From JAWKTT01 sp041398965 (GTDB taxonomy: Bacteria > Planctomycetota > Planctomycetia > Planctomycetales > Planctomycetaceae): DNA of 64,000 nucleotides. The translations under genes and the position numbers were made by a program. A model generated the notes under the pieces. That model was not told the origin of the DNA, made no database searches, and was given only the letters and a program-made list of their open reading frames with translations. The stretch covers positions 1 through 64,000 of the forward strand of contig JAWKTT010000015.1 of NCBI GenBank assembly GCA_041398965.1, in the 5' to 3' direction. The first letter of the stretch is position 1, and every line of letters begins with the position of its first letter. Below are positions 19,090 through 27,748 of the stretch, piece by piece.

Positions 19090-21477
19090 ATGAACGAATT
19101 CAACAAATTGCCGATGCTGGCTGTGCGGAACGTTGTGTTCTTTCCGTTCACTCTGGCTCCGTTACTGGTCGGACGGATCGCCTCGGTGGCAGCAGCTGAA
19201 GCCTCGCTCAAGCGGGAAGACAAGTTGATCGTCATCTTCTCCCAAAAGGACCCAGCGGCAGAGAACCCGACCGCGGACGATGTCGAGTTGTTCGGGACGA
19301 AGGCGGTCATCAAGCGGGCGGTGCGGGGGGACGATGGTCTTCAGCTGATCGTACAAGGGCTGGAACGAGTCGAGCGTGTCGGGGTCGAACAGACCGAACC
19401 GTACGTTAAGCTCTCCGTCAAGTCGGCTGTCGTCCCTGCTGAAACTGGCACCGAGGTCGAGGCATTGCAAAGGGCTGTCCTCGCCCAAGCGAAGCGGATT
19501 CAAGAACTCGCTCAGGCGACGGTGGGGATTGATTTTGACGAGGTTGTGGAACAACTGGACAGCCCGATGCAGTTGGTCTACCTCATCGCATCTTTCGCCG
19601 GACTCAGTCCTGATCAAGCTCAGGAACTCCTTGTGGCGGGAACACATTTAGAATCGTTAAAGTTGCTGCATGGGTTCCTTGAGCATGAGCTTGAAGTGCT
19701 CGAGCTGCAAACGAAGATTGCAACAGCGGCCAAGAGTGAAATGACCCGTGAACAGCGGGAATACCTGTTGCGTCAGCAGATGCGAGTGATTCAGGAAGAG
19801 TTGGGTCAGGGGGATGGGGAGTCGGCCGAGGTTGATGAACTGCGGACTCGGTTTGAAGAGTCGAACTTGCCGGACGAGGTGCATCGTGAGGCTCAGCGAC
19901 TGTTGAACCGACTTGAGGCATTGTCACCGTCCGCCCCCGACTTCCAGGTCGCACGCACACATCTCGAACTTGTGCTCGAACTCCCCTGGAACAAGCTCTC
20001 GGTCGATGCACTCGACCTGGCACACGCGAGAAAAATACTCGACGAGGATCACTTCGGCTTAGAGGAGATTAAGGACCGCATTCTCGAACATCTGGCGGTG
20101 ATGAAACTCAACCCACAGGCACATGCTCCGATCCTGTGCTTCGTCGGCCCACCCGGCGTCGGGAAGACCTCATTAGGGAAGTCAATTGCGAGGTCGCTGG
20201 GCCGTCAGTTCGAGCGGCTGAGTCTCGGCGGAATGAGTGATGAAGCGGAACTCCGTGGTCATCGACGTACCTACATTGGTGCGATGCCTGGTCGCATCAT
20301 TCAGGCAGTGCGACGTGCGGAGGTACGGAATCCCGTTGTCATGCTCGACGAGATTGACAAACTGGGCCAAAGCTACAAGGGGGACCCGGCCGCGGCGTTG
20401 CTCGAGATTCTCGACCCGGCCCAGAACGACACCTTCCGGGACAACTATCTGGATTTACCGTTCGATCTGTCGCGAGTTTTCTTTATCGTCACCGCGAACA
20501 CTCTCGATACGATCCCTCGACCGCTGCTCGATCGCATGGAGATTATTCAGCTTTCGGGATACACCGACGAGGAGAAGCTCGAAATCGCCAAGCGGTATCT
20601 CATCCCCCGGCAGCTTCAGGAAGCGGGACTCAAAGATGCTCAACTGAAGATTCCCGATGCGACAATCCTGTCGGTCATCGGGGGATACACCCGCGAGGCC
20701 GGGGTGCGCGAACTCGAACGGCGACTAGGACAGATCGCTCGGAAAGTGGCGTTTCGCGTGGCGACCGAGGTCAAGTCGAAGCCGACGATTAAGAGCGATC
20801 AGCTGGACGACCTTTTAGGCCCGCAGCGGTTCTTTCAGGAACAGGCCCGACGCAATCTCGATCCAGGAGTGGCGACCGGACTGGCGTGGACCGAAGCGGG
20901 GGGCGATGTCTTGTACATCGAAGCGATCCGACTTCCTGATGGCGAACGTCTGAGGCTGACGGGGCAGTTAGGCTCCGTCATGCAGGAGTCGGCTCAAGCG
21001 GCATTGAGTTACGTACTGGCACATCAGAAACAGCTTTGCATTGAGGACACGACGGGCGGAATCCATCTGCATGTCCCTGCGGGGGCCGTTCCCAAAGATG
21101 GTCCATCAGCCGGGGTGACCATGGCAACCGCCTTGACCTCCGTGCTGACCGGGCAAGTGATTCGCTCCGATACGGCCATGACCGGCGAGATCACGCTGAG
21201 TGGGCTGGTCCTTCCGGTCGGGGGCATAAAAGAAAAGGTATTGGCGGCAAGGCGTGCCGGGCTGAAACGTGTCATCTTGCCGCGAGAGAATCAAAAGGAC
21301 ATCGATCAGATACCAGCTCAGGTGCGGGGGGAACTGGAGATTCTGTTTGCCGATCGAATCGAAGATGTGTTAGTCGCCGCAATTCCGACACTCGAGGGAT
21401 GCCTCTCATCGCTGCGGTCGAAGAAGAGACGTGGAAGCACCTCCACAGCCCCCTCGGCGCATGCTGCTCCAAAGTAA
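19090..21477 (+). CDS. lon: ATP-dependent Lon protease
   Basis: A 795-aa cytoplasmic AAA+ protease that degrades misfolded and regulatory proteins. Seen in order: N-terminal substrate-binding LON domain (LPMLAVRNVVFFPFTLAPLLVGR), coiled coil (EMTREQREYLLRQQMRVIQEELG), Walker A GPPGVGKTS near residue 353, Walker B VMLDEID near 420, and the proteolytic domain with PKDGPSAGVTMATAL. Its nucleophile is Ser673, and the dyad Lys lies in GGIKEKVLAARRAG. Two adjacent ATGs are possible (19087, 19090); GGGAGG at 19078-19083 favours 19090. Length is typical. The C terminus is Lys/Arg/Ser/Ala-rich. Confidence 0.97.
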   Translation: MNEFNKLPMLAVRNVVFFPFTLAPLLVGRIASVAAAEASLKREDKLIVIFSQKDPAAENPTADDVELFGTKAVIKRAVRGDDGLQLIVQGLERVERVGVEQTEPYVKLSVKSAVVPAETGTEVEALQRAVLAQAKRIQELAQATVGIDFDEVVEQLDSPMQLVYLIASFAGLSPDQAQELLVAGTHLESLKLLHGFLEHELEVLELQTKIATAAKSEMTREQREYLLRQQMRVIQEELGQGDGESAEVDELRTRFEESNLPDEVHREAQRLLNRLEALSPSAPDFQVARTHLELVLELPWNKLSVDALDLAHARKILDEDHFGLEEIKDRILEHLAVMKLNPQAHAPILCFVGPPGVGKTSLGKSIARSLGRQFERLSLGGMSDEAELRGHRRTYIGAMPGRIIQAVRRAEVRNPVVMLDEIDKLGQSYKGDPAAALLEILDPAQNDTFRDNYLDLPFDLSRVFFIVTANTLDTIPRPLLDRMEIIQLSGYTDEEKLEIAKRYLIPRQLQEAGLKDAQLKIPDATILSVIGGYTREAGVRELERRLGQIARKVAFRVATEVKSKPTIKSDQLDDLLGPQRFFQEQARRNLDPGVATGLAWTEAGGDVLYIEAIRLPDGERLRLTGQLGSVMQESAQAALSYVLAHQKQLCIEDTTGGIHLHVPAGAVPKDGPSAGVTMATALTSVLTGQVIRSDTAMTGEITLSGLVLPVGGIKEKVLAARRAGLKRVILPRENQKDIDQIPAQVRGELEILFADRIEDVLVAAIPTLEGCLSSLRSKKRRGSTSTAPSAHAAPK

Positions 21478-21530
21478 GTCGCAGGTCCAAATAAAGGGTG
21501 GTGTGAGAATGTGAGTTCGTCGCTCGGCTA

Positions 21531-23003
21531 TCAGAAGAATAACCCCGGCCCCAGGAATTCGTTCGCGGGGGTATCGTTCGATTTCTCCAGCACTTCGAGT
21601 AGTTGTTCAACTCTCATGACGAGTTCAAGGTCGGAGTGATCCAGGGCCTTCGTCAATTTGGGGGCACATGCCTTGCCGATCTCCAGCAGTCGGGCCTGTG
21701 CGGCTTCGCGTGCTTTCCAGGAAGGGTCTCCCAATTGTGCAATGAGTGCGTCCACTTCACCCAGCACGTGGGGGTCTTGGCCGTACACGATGACGAGGGG
21801 CACCCGTACGAGACGCGTCGGAGTGGGGATCACTTCCAGAGGCAGAAGTTCTTCGTAGTCACCAGCATCAAGGCGATAGACAACCACGGTCTGTTCCGGC
21901 GTGATGGCGAGAGCTTGCAGCATACGAGCGACGTACGCAACCTCGACATCCCCCAATCCGAGCGGTTCCAAGCGTTGGGTCAGGACCTCCGCGGCTTCTG
22001 TTGCGGTGACTGATTTCTTCGTCAGATAGGGAACCAACGTCCCGTCGTCACGGCCGGTCTCGGTGTTGGGGGGAGCATCGTCTTCCCCGGCATTCAGGCC
22101 GGGGACTCCGTCATCGATTGGTTCGAGGTCCTTGATCGGAAGGTCAGCCTCTGTCACTGTTGGTGGGACGACGAGGTCCTCGGGTTGATCGAGGTTCGGA
22201 TTGAGGGTTTTCGGTGTCTCGGCAGGGACCGGAACATCACGGGAGGGAATCGCGACCTCCTCAATTGTCTCAGTCTCGTTTGTTTTTCCACCTTTGCTTT
22301 TCGAAGGCGGGTTGTTTGGGGTGATGACGTCGACGTGGGCGACCATCCACTGTCCGTCTCCCATAGGACGAAACACCGTGACGTCGTGCACTTCGGACTT
22401 CCCGGTGACGACGACGCGATAACCATCTTCAGCAGTGACGATTGAAAGTTGGTGCGTCCGCTTGAGGGAGAGGTCGTAAAGTAGAAAACTCTCGGCATGC
22501 GTGTCGTGCGAGACCGTCAAACGATTCCCCTGCTTCAACGGCGAGAGCCAATGCGGCTCGCCTAGTGCCGAGGTTTGAGTTGCGGGAGGCGACTTAACCA
22601 AGTCGAATGTTGGCCAGAGGATGCGGGTGTTGCGAACCTCTGCTGGCGGGAGATGGGCGAAATGCTTGCCGCTGATGAGTTGCAGGCTCGCCTCACAGTC
22701 CGTCGCTGCACTCCCTTCAAACGTGATGATTCCCAACGGTTGAGGAACCGCCTGGGAGGCTTCAGACAGTTTCCCTAAGAGACGTGGCCTTCGTGAAGCC
22801 ACGCCGACAGGGAGTCCTGTGCCGATCTTCTCGCTCTGATTCAAACGTCCGTCCGCCCCGACCTGTAGCAAGAAGCTGACGTCTCGTACCGTCAGCGATT
22901 TCGGCTCGTCAGCGGACAGAATCGACGACATGAGCACGAGCCATAATACCAGCAGATAGTTGCTCCAACGACTCGGAGGTTGTGACATTGCTGCCGTTCG
23001 CAT
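21531..23003 (-). CDS. Secreted protein with C-terminal HEAT-like repeat
   Basis: A 490-aa exported protein of unknown function. It starts with a signal (YLLVLWLVLMSSILSADEP). A beta-rich N-terminal region follows (about residues 30-230), then an acidic Pro/Glu/Asp-rich linker (about 230-320). The C-terminal helical segment VDALIAQLGDPSWKAREAA...LLEIG resembles the planctomycete HEAT-like pattern in which a residue-pair 'LGDPSWKARE' recurs. The ATG at 23003 has AAGGA 8 bases upstream. It converges on lon with only 53 bp between the stops. Protein-protein interaction is a reasonable inference; no catalytic motif is visible. Confidence 0.8.
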   Translation of the reverse strand: MRTAAMSQPPSRWSNYLLVLWLVLMSSILSADEPKSLTVRDVSFLLQVGADGRLNQSEKIGTGLPVGVASRRPRLLGKLSEASQAVPQPLGIITFEGSAATDCEASLQLISGKHFAHLPPAEVRNTRILWPTFDLVKSPPATQTSALGEPHWLSPLKQGNRLTVSHDTHAESFLLYDLSLKRTHQLSIVTAEDGYRVVVTGKSEVHDVTVFRPMGDGQWMVAHVDVITPNNPPSKSKGGKTNETETIEEVAIPSRDVPVPAETPKTLNPNLDQPEDLVVPPTVTEADLPIKDLEPIDDGVPGLNAGEDDAPPNTETGRDDGTLVPYLTKKSVTATEAAEVLTQRLEPLGLGDVEVAYVARMLQALAITPEQTVVVYRLDAGDYEELLPLEVIPTPTRLVRVPLVIVYGQDPHVLGEVDALIAQLGDPSWKAREAAQARLLEIGKACAPKLTKALDHSDLELVMRVEQLLEVLEKSNDTPANEFLGPGLFF

Positions 23004-23212
23004 GGCTCAATCCTTATCGACCGTGTGACCTGTCCAACTCTCAACGAACGAGTTCCACTTTCTGTAACTGACCATCGGAGACAGCCGCACCGCCCCTTGT
23101 GCCAGACGAACCCTTTTCCAAGGGGATGATGTTGTCTGTGGAACTCTCTCGATATGCTCTCAACTGCGAACTCGTTCGACAACCTTCGTGACATAAGATT
23201 CTGGAACCGCCA

Positions 23213-24022
23213 ATGATTGACTGGACTCAACTGCAAACCTTAATGGAGGCGGCTTCGCGTGGGGAGGTGGACCGTGTCGGGTTGTATGCGGCACTGTCAC
23301 AGAGTCTCGCAGCCTCGACTGTTGCTAACACTGCTCCCGATCCGAACGATGCCTGTCTTGATCTGAGTCGACAGCAACGATGTGGCCATCCGGAAGTAAT
23401 CTACGGACCGGGGAAGCCCCCCGAGTCGCTGGTTGCCTTGATCCAACGACTTCAGCAGTCGCAGCAGGACGTGCTCGTGACACGGGTCTCCGAGGAGCAA
23501 GCGGCGTTCGCCACTCATGAGATTCCGACTCTTCATTGGAACGGCATCGCCAAGACGCTACGCCTCATGGCCGGCGGAGAACAGAGACGTTCCACTCGAC
23601 GAGTTCCCGTCATCACCGCGGGAACGAGCGACTTTCCGATTGCCGAAGAGGTGGCCGAAACGCTGCGTTGGATGCGAATCGACTGTGATGTGATCCCCGA
23701 TGTCGGCGTGGCAGGGCCCGAGAGACTGCTGCGTGTTCTTCCCAAGTTACATGAGGCCCCTGTGATTGTTGTCGTCGCGGGGATGGAAGGTGCGCTCCCG
23801 TCGGTTATTGGGGGCTGGGTTCGTTGTCCAGTGATCGCTGTTCCGACGAGCGTGGGGTACGGGGCGGCTCTTGGGGGATTGGCTGCCCTACTCGGGATGC
23901 TCAATAGTTGTGCTGCCAACGTCACCGTGGTCAACATCGACGCGGGCTTCAAAGCGGGCTACCTCGCCGGACTCATCGCCGAACAGACGACCGCCGCTGA
24001 TGACTCGAGGCCATGCCCTTAG
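23213..24022 (+). CDS. larB: LarB-type pyridinium-3,5-biscarboxylic acid mononucleotide synthase (PurE-like)
   Basis: A 269-aa protein of the LarB family, which carboxylates and hydrolyses nicotinic acid adenine dinucleotide to begin nickel-pincer cofactor synthesis. The N-terminal LarB-specific segment LDLSRQQRCGHPEVIYGPGK is present. The PurE-like domain follows with VITAGTSDFPIAEEVAETL, VVVAGMEGALPSVIGG and the long VGYGAALGGLAALLGMLNSC block. Length is typical. The partner genes larC and larE, and a lactate racemase gene, are not in this window. It converges on the sugar-isomerase-like gene. The family call is firm; whether it makes the pincer cofactor here depends on LarC/LarE elsewhere. 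Confidence 0.92.
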   Translation: MIDWTQLQTLMEAASRGEVDRVGLYAALSQSLAASTVANTAPDPNDACLDLSRQQRCGHPEVIYGPGKPPESLVALIQRLQQSQQDVLVTRVSEEQAAFATHEIPTLHWNGIAKTLRLMAGGEQRRSTRRVPVITAGTSDFPIAEEVAETLRWMRIDCDVIPDVGVAGPERLLRVLPKLHEAPVIVVVAGMEGALPSVIGGWVRCPVIAVPTSVGYGAALGGLAALLGMLNSCAANVTVVNIDAGFKAGYLAGLIAEQTTAADDSRPCP

Positions 24023-24106
24023 TTCCACAGCAAACAACGGGGTGACGGCTTATGGGGGCGATGGGGGGCCGGCGACGATCGTTGGTTCGACCTTGCCAAT
24101 CGAGAT

Positions 24107-24955
24107 TCAGTCGTCGAACCCACAGTTCCGAAGATGAGCGACGCTGGCGGCGATGCGGGATTCGTAATCCCTGAGTTGTGGCTCGGGCTCGTTGGCGATC
24201 CCTTCGAGTTCCAGGCTGTAGGGACCAGTGAAACCGACTTCGTCCAGTAAACGACGAACGATTCCGAAGTCGATTTGTCCCGTTCCGAGTTGATCAAAAT
24301 GCCACTCTTCAAAGCCTCCCGGTGTATCCTTCAAGTGGACATGTGCAACAAATTCGCGAGTTTGTAACAACGTCGCTGGCAAGTCGACGTTGTGGTTGTA
24401 ATAGAAGAAGTTGGCGGTATCGAAGTTGATACGCAGTGCGGGGTGATCCACATCACTCAGCGTCTGCAACATCGACTCCGCGTTCTGGCAAAGTCCGGGG
24501 TGAGTCTCGCAGCAATACAGGATTCCCCGGTCGGAGGCCGCTGTGGCAAGCTGTCGGAGATGGCGAATTGTCTGTCGCCGATCCGCATCATCGGGGGCCG
24601 CCCCCGCACCGGCGACGACACGCGAGACTCCCAGCATTTCGGCGATGTCGAGCTTCGTAATCGTCCGCTCAACAACCGCTGGATCCAATGGATTGCCGCT
24701 GCTGATGTTGCAACTGCTGAGTCGAACTCCCGCCGCAGCGAGTTCATCGCGAACTGCGGCGATGTCGGACGAAGTGCTGCCATCCGTTAGCAGAGGGGTC
24801 TCCTTGAAGAATGAAGGAACCCCCTGATTCTTGATGGGGAGTTCGATCTGATCGATTCCAACCGTCGGGAGATGTTTGATGGCGGCCCTCGGTCCGAAGC
24901 GTCCGTAGCTGTTTGTCAAACAGGAGAGGTTGCGAAGCATTGATCGTGCTTTCAT
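24107..24955 (-). CDS. Sugar phosphate isomerase/epimerase-like TIM-barrel protein
   Basis: A 282-aa xylose-isomerase-like TIM barrel (AP endonuclease family 2 fold). Recognisable blocks: VGIDQIELPIKNQG, VVAGAGAAPDD, YCCETHPGLCQN, LRINFDTANFFYYNHN and FVAHVHLKDTPGGFEEWHFDQLGTGQIDF, ending GPYSLELEG. The Glu, Asp, His and Glu of these blocks are the usual divalent-metal ligands. The start is uncertain: ATG at 24955, ATG at 24940 and GTG at 24976 all lack a good ribosome-binding site. The next gene upstream on the same strand (25075-26430) may be co-transcribed. The substrate is unknown. Confidence 0.85.
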   Translation of the reverse strand: MKARSMLRNLSCLTNSYGRFGPRAAIKHLPTVGIDQIELPIKNQGVPSFFKETPLLTDGSTSSDIAAVRDELAAAGVRLSSCNISSGNPLDPAVVERTITKLDIAEMLGVSRVVAGAGAAPDDADRRQTIRHLRQLATAASDRGILYCCETHPGLCQNAESMLQTLSDVDHPALRINFDTANFFYYNHNVDLPATLLQTREFVAHVHLKDTPGGFEEWHFDQLGTGQIDFGIVRRLLDEVGFTGPYSLELEGIANEPEPQLRDYESRIAASVAHLRNCGFDD

Positions 24956-25074
24956 CGCGAGAAGTGTTGACCGCACAGCGAAGTCGCTGAGATGGGACTG
25001 GAGTTGGAGAAGACCGTGTCGTCAACGGAAACGTGCAGACGATGCAGAGATGTCGACAACAAGTGGCTGAACAG

Positions 25075-26430
25075 TCAGGTGGCCGAGCCGCGTGGATCGG
25101 TTGCCTGAATGATCTCGTTGATTCCGGTCTGGTTAAAGCCTTTGAAGCCGTCGTTTCGTTCAAGGATTTCCAAGTGTGAACCGACTGCTCCTTCCGTTCG
25201 AAACCGGTCTGCCTGCTCGGTCGAGATTGCTCCCGCTGACAGCGCCGACTGGAGGCGATCCTCGGCCACAACCCAACGTTCGCCACGGGTGAACGCCTGC
25301 CGCAAATGCGGGAAGTCGGTGAACGGTTTCATCGTTTCGATGCCACACGCGGCAAGCTGCGAACGTGCGGCGTCAAAATCGAATTGGCACTCCAGATGAT
25401 GCATCCCGGCTTGCAGGATCGACTCGCCATGCAGTTTGCACCAGAGTCCCACGGTCCCCAATTCCGGGCGTGGCGGAAGCGGTTGTGTCGTGAAGTCGCC
25501 CGAAACCTCTTCGGGAGCAAGGTCGACGTCGGCAAAGATCACGACTCCGCTCTGGGCATGTTCAAGAACCTGAGCCCCCCAGCCCGCCTCATGACCAGCA
25601 TAGAAACGTTCGCGAAACTCGAAGCCGAGCGACCGGAAGACTTTCATCAGAGCCGAGAAGTGTTCGCGGCTCGATCGATACGTGTGATGATCGTGGTTCC
25701 CCCATCCGATCCCCAAACGGTCCTGACGCTCCTTCTGAACCCGTGCAGCCTGATTCCTCGACTGCCAGTAGAGACGTTCACAGCGGAAGAAGAGGTCGCA
25801 GGTACGGGCTGTCCCTAAGTCGCGAATTGCCCGACGGAGCAAGGTTTCTAACAGCGAAAACCCCTCGCGATCATCGGCATAACTGCGACGACGTAAACGA
25901 AGTGTCTCCCCATGCATCAATACGAGAGACTGCAACTTGGCATCGGCTGGCAGTGGGACGAATGCTCTCGCACCGTGTCGTTCGATCCCCCAAAGTTCGG
26001 TCTCTCCGTTGTGTGCAATCCGAGCCCGACGGATCGGCGACAATGGGAGTCCATCAATCTCGTCTCCCGGATGCAGCCCATGCGCCGCGACAAAGTCGGC
26101 GATCGAATCGACCTTCATCACAAGGCGTTTCGCATCGCGGGCGAAGAAGCGAATCGGCGGGAAAAGTCCATCGCTATGCTGCCAGATGGAAGCGTCCGGC
26201 GATTCTTCGCTACTGTAGCCAACATCGGCGAGTTGTCGTGCCAATGGCTCATTGTTTGGAAAGGCGAGATGATCGACCCAGTCAATCAGTCGGGTTCCGG
26301 TTTCGGAAGTCAGCCGCTGTGCCATTTGCTCGATCGCGGGGCAGTTCTGTCGAAACTGCTGCACCAATTCTCCCACCAACGATGCCGCCTGAGGTTGCAC
26401 CGACCATAAAAACGATTCGTCAACAGCCAT
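25075..26430 (-). CDS. Putative VOC/glyoxalase-fold metalloprotein of unknown function
   Basis: A 451-aa protein that I do not recognise as a named enzyme. Two halves show vicinal-oxygen-chelate-like patterns. The first has LIDWVDHLAFPNN. The second has WGNHDHHTYRSSREHFSALM followed by GWGAQVLEHAQSGVVIFADVDL, which supply His/Glu residues that could bind a metal. A conserved-looking tail reads GSHLEILERNDGFKGFNQTG. The start at 26430 is preferred over 26490 because the family-like sequence begins there. It is followed about 120 bp later by the sugar-isomerase-like gene on the same strand. A dioxygenase or isomerase role is only inference. Confidence 0.65.
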   Translation of the reverse strand: MAVDESFLWSVQPQAASLVGELVQQFRQNCPAIEQMAQRLTSETGTRLIDWVDHLAFPNNEPLARQLADVGYSSEESPDASIWQHSDGLFPPIRFFARDAKRLVMKVDSIADFVAAHGLHPGDEIDGLPLSPIRRARIAHNGETELWGIERHGARAFVPLPADAKLQSLVLMHGETLRLRRRSYADDREGFSLLETLLRRAIRDLGTARTCDLFFRCERLYWQSRNQAARVQKERQDRLGIGWGNHDHHTYRSSREHFSALMKVFRSLGFEFRERFYAGHEAGWGAQVLEHAQSGVVIFADVDLAPEEVSGDFTTQPLPPRPELGTVGLWCKLHGESILQAGMHHLECQFDFDAARSQLAACGIETMKPFTDFPHLRQAFTRGERWVVAEDRLQSALSAGAISTEQADRFRTEGAVGSHLEILERNDGFKGFNQTGINEIIQATDPRGSAT

Positions 26431-26828
26431 CGGAGTCTCAATCCCTTCTGGGAGAAATGATCGCCGGAACAGGTGAAGGTCAGACGACAATTCCCCTGTG
26501 AGACCGGACGCTGCGATTCCTCGTCATTCAAGAACACCAGCGAAATCGCGAGTCACCACACATTCCACTGCGATGTCTCTGATGACATTGTATGACATTC
26601 TCCCCAACGTCAATCCTCAGGCGGGCACCGACCGATAGGTTGATCGCGGAAGGGTGACCGACCGTGGGGAGGAAGCCTGCTAATGCGTGGGCCGGTTCCC
26701 TTTCTTGGGGGCCGAGTCTGTCGGTCACCTCAACGGTACCATGCCCCACTCGGAGACGTTCTCGTCCAAGCTGCGAGGCCACGAACAGTAACGTCATCGC
26801 GCAATGCTCATCCGATAGGGCACCCCCC
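26431..26828. other. Intergenic region, no gene supported
   Basis: Contains an Arg/Ser-rich open frame on the plus strand and an overlapping minus-strand frame. Neither resembles a known family or has a ribosome-binding site. The plus-strand frame runs into the maturase-like tail described next. Confidence 0.4.
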
Positions 26829-27011
26829 CGACGTCAGGCGATTCGTCATGCACGCAGCTGCAAAAGCTACTGGCACATGTCCCAGACCATCGCCAGCGGC
26901 GCGGGGCTGACCAATGCATGGCTGGCCAACCAAGGACTGTTCAGCCTGAAGACATCTTCGGCCCAGCTTGCTTATCGGGGCGTTTGCGCCATGATGCGTG
27001 ATCTGTGGTAA
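26829..27011 (+). pseudogene. Group II intron reverse transcriptase/maturase, C-terminal remnant
   Basis: About 60 codons reading RRQAIRHARS, KSYWHMSQTIASGAGLTNAWL and ANQGLFSLK before a TAA stop. This is the pattern I associate with the C-terminal end of group II intron-encoded reverse transcriptases (arginine-rich helix, K-x-Y-W-x-M, then L-T-N-x-W-L-x-x-Q-G-L). The polymerase and thumb domains are absent upstream, where the frame turns into unrelated Arg/Ser-rich sequence just before a run of seven C. No intron domain V was seen downstream. I read it as a 3' fragment of a lost intron ORF. Based on pattern memory, so moderate confidence. Confidence 0.5.
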
Positions 27012-27261
27012 TGAGTCAATCTGGTTTTTGCTTCACGGGGAGCCAAGGGGGAATTCCCCGGATTGTGATCCTCGCCAACTGGTGATCTTTGTTGTCAGCC
27101 TCTCCCTCTCCCCCACTGTCGAAGTTCCTACTTTGAAGGACTTTCCAGCGGGGGAGAAGGAGTTTCGCGTCGGCTGACGCCTCCGGTTCGGGGGAGATGC
27201 TCTTGTCAGACTGGACTATCTGACCCACGGTCATTCTTCAACGGGCTGTCAGGGAAGCTTG

Positions 27262-27561
27262 CTACGAATTCTCGGAGATCTCGACAGGTCGGCCGTCCGG
27301 CTGGGACAGAAGGTCTCCGACGGCCAGGTCCATCGCATTGACGAACTGCCCCTCACCCGAAGTTACATCGCAGAGCACATAGAACAGATGCTCCCCGGTA
27401 CAAGTGAGGCTCTCACTCTCGCCGTCGGCAGCGTGGTAGGTGACCTGTTACAGGTGGTCCGGATGCGTGACGAACGTTTCGGCCGGCCGATACAGTGTCG
27501 CACCGCCACTCGCTTCCGCCCGATCTGACCGAGTGAGCCCCCTGTCACCGGGTCGAATGTC
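27262..27561 (-). pseudogene. Broken Hint-domain fragment of a polymorphic toxin/RHS-type protein
   Basis: A single minus-strand frame of 100 codons reads as a Hint (hedgehog/intein-like) autoprocessing domain. Segments are DIRPGDRGLTRSDR, LYRPAETFVTHPDHL, VTYHAADGESESLTCTGEH, LFYVLCDVTSGEG and QFVNAMDLAVGDLLSQPDGR. The T-G-E-H-x-F-Y-V motif and the V-N-A-x-D-L-x-x-G-D block are characteristic. An in-frame TAA interrupts it at codon 38 (27448-27450), and a TAG sits just before DIRPGD. The region just upstream, in another frame, has a Cys (CLIDGYGPVDSNG) that could be the original Hint cysteine, implying a frameshift as well. No start or toxin domain is attached, so it is a decayed cassette. 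Confidence 0.65.
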
Positions 27562-27748
27562 CTATATGTGCTTGAGTCCATGGTCCGTTTGAATCGACTG
27601 GCCCATAGCCATCGATCAGGCACTGTGCCACAGAGTTGGTTACGGGAATGATTAGCGTGTCCGTTGCGCTCATTGCACCAGTCAATAACGGTTCAATGAT
27701 GCCTCAGCGGGGAGTCGTGCGGGAGCGGCGGGTGGGGGTGCTTGGTTC

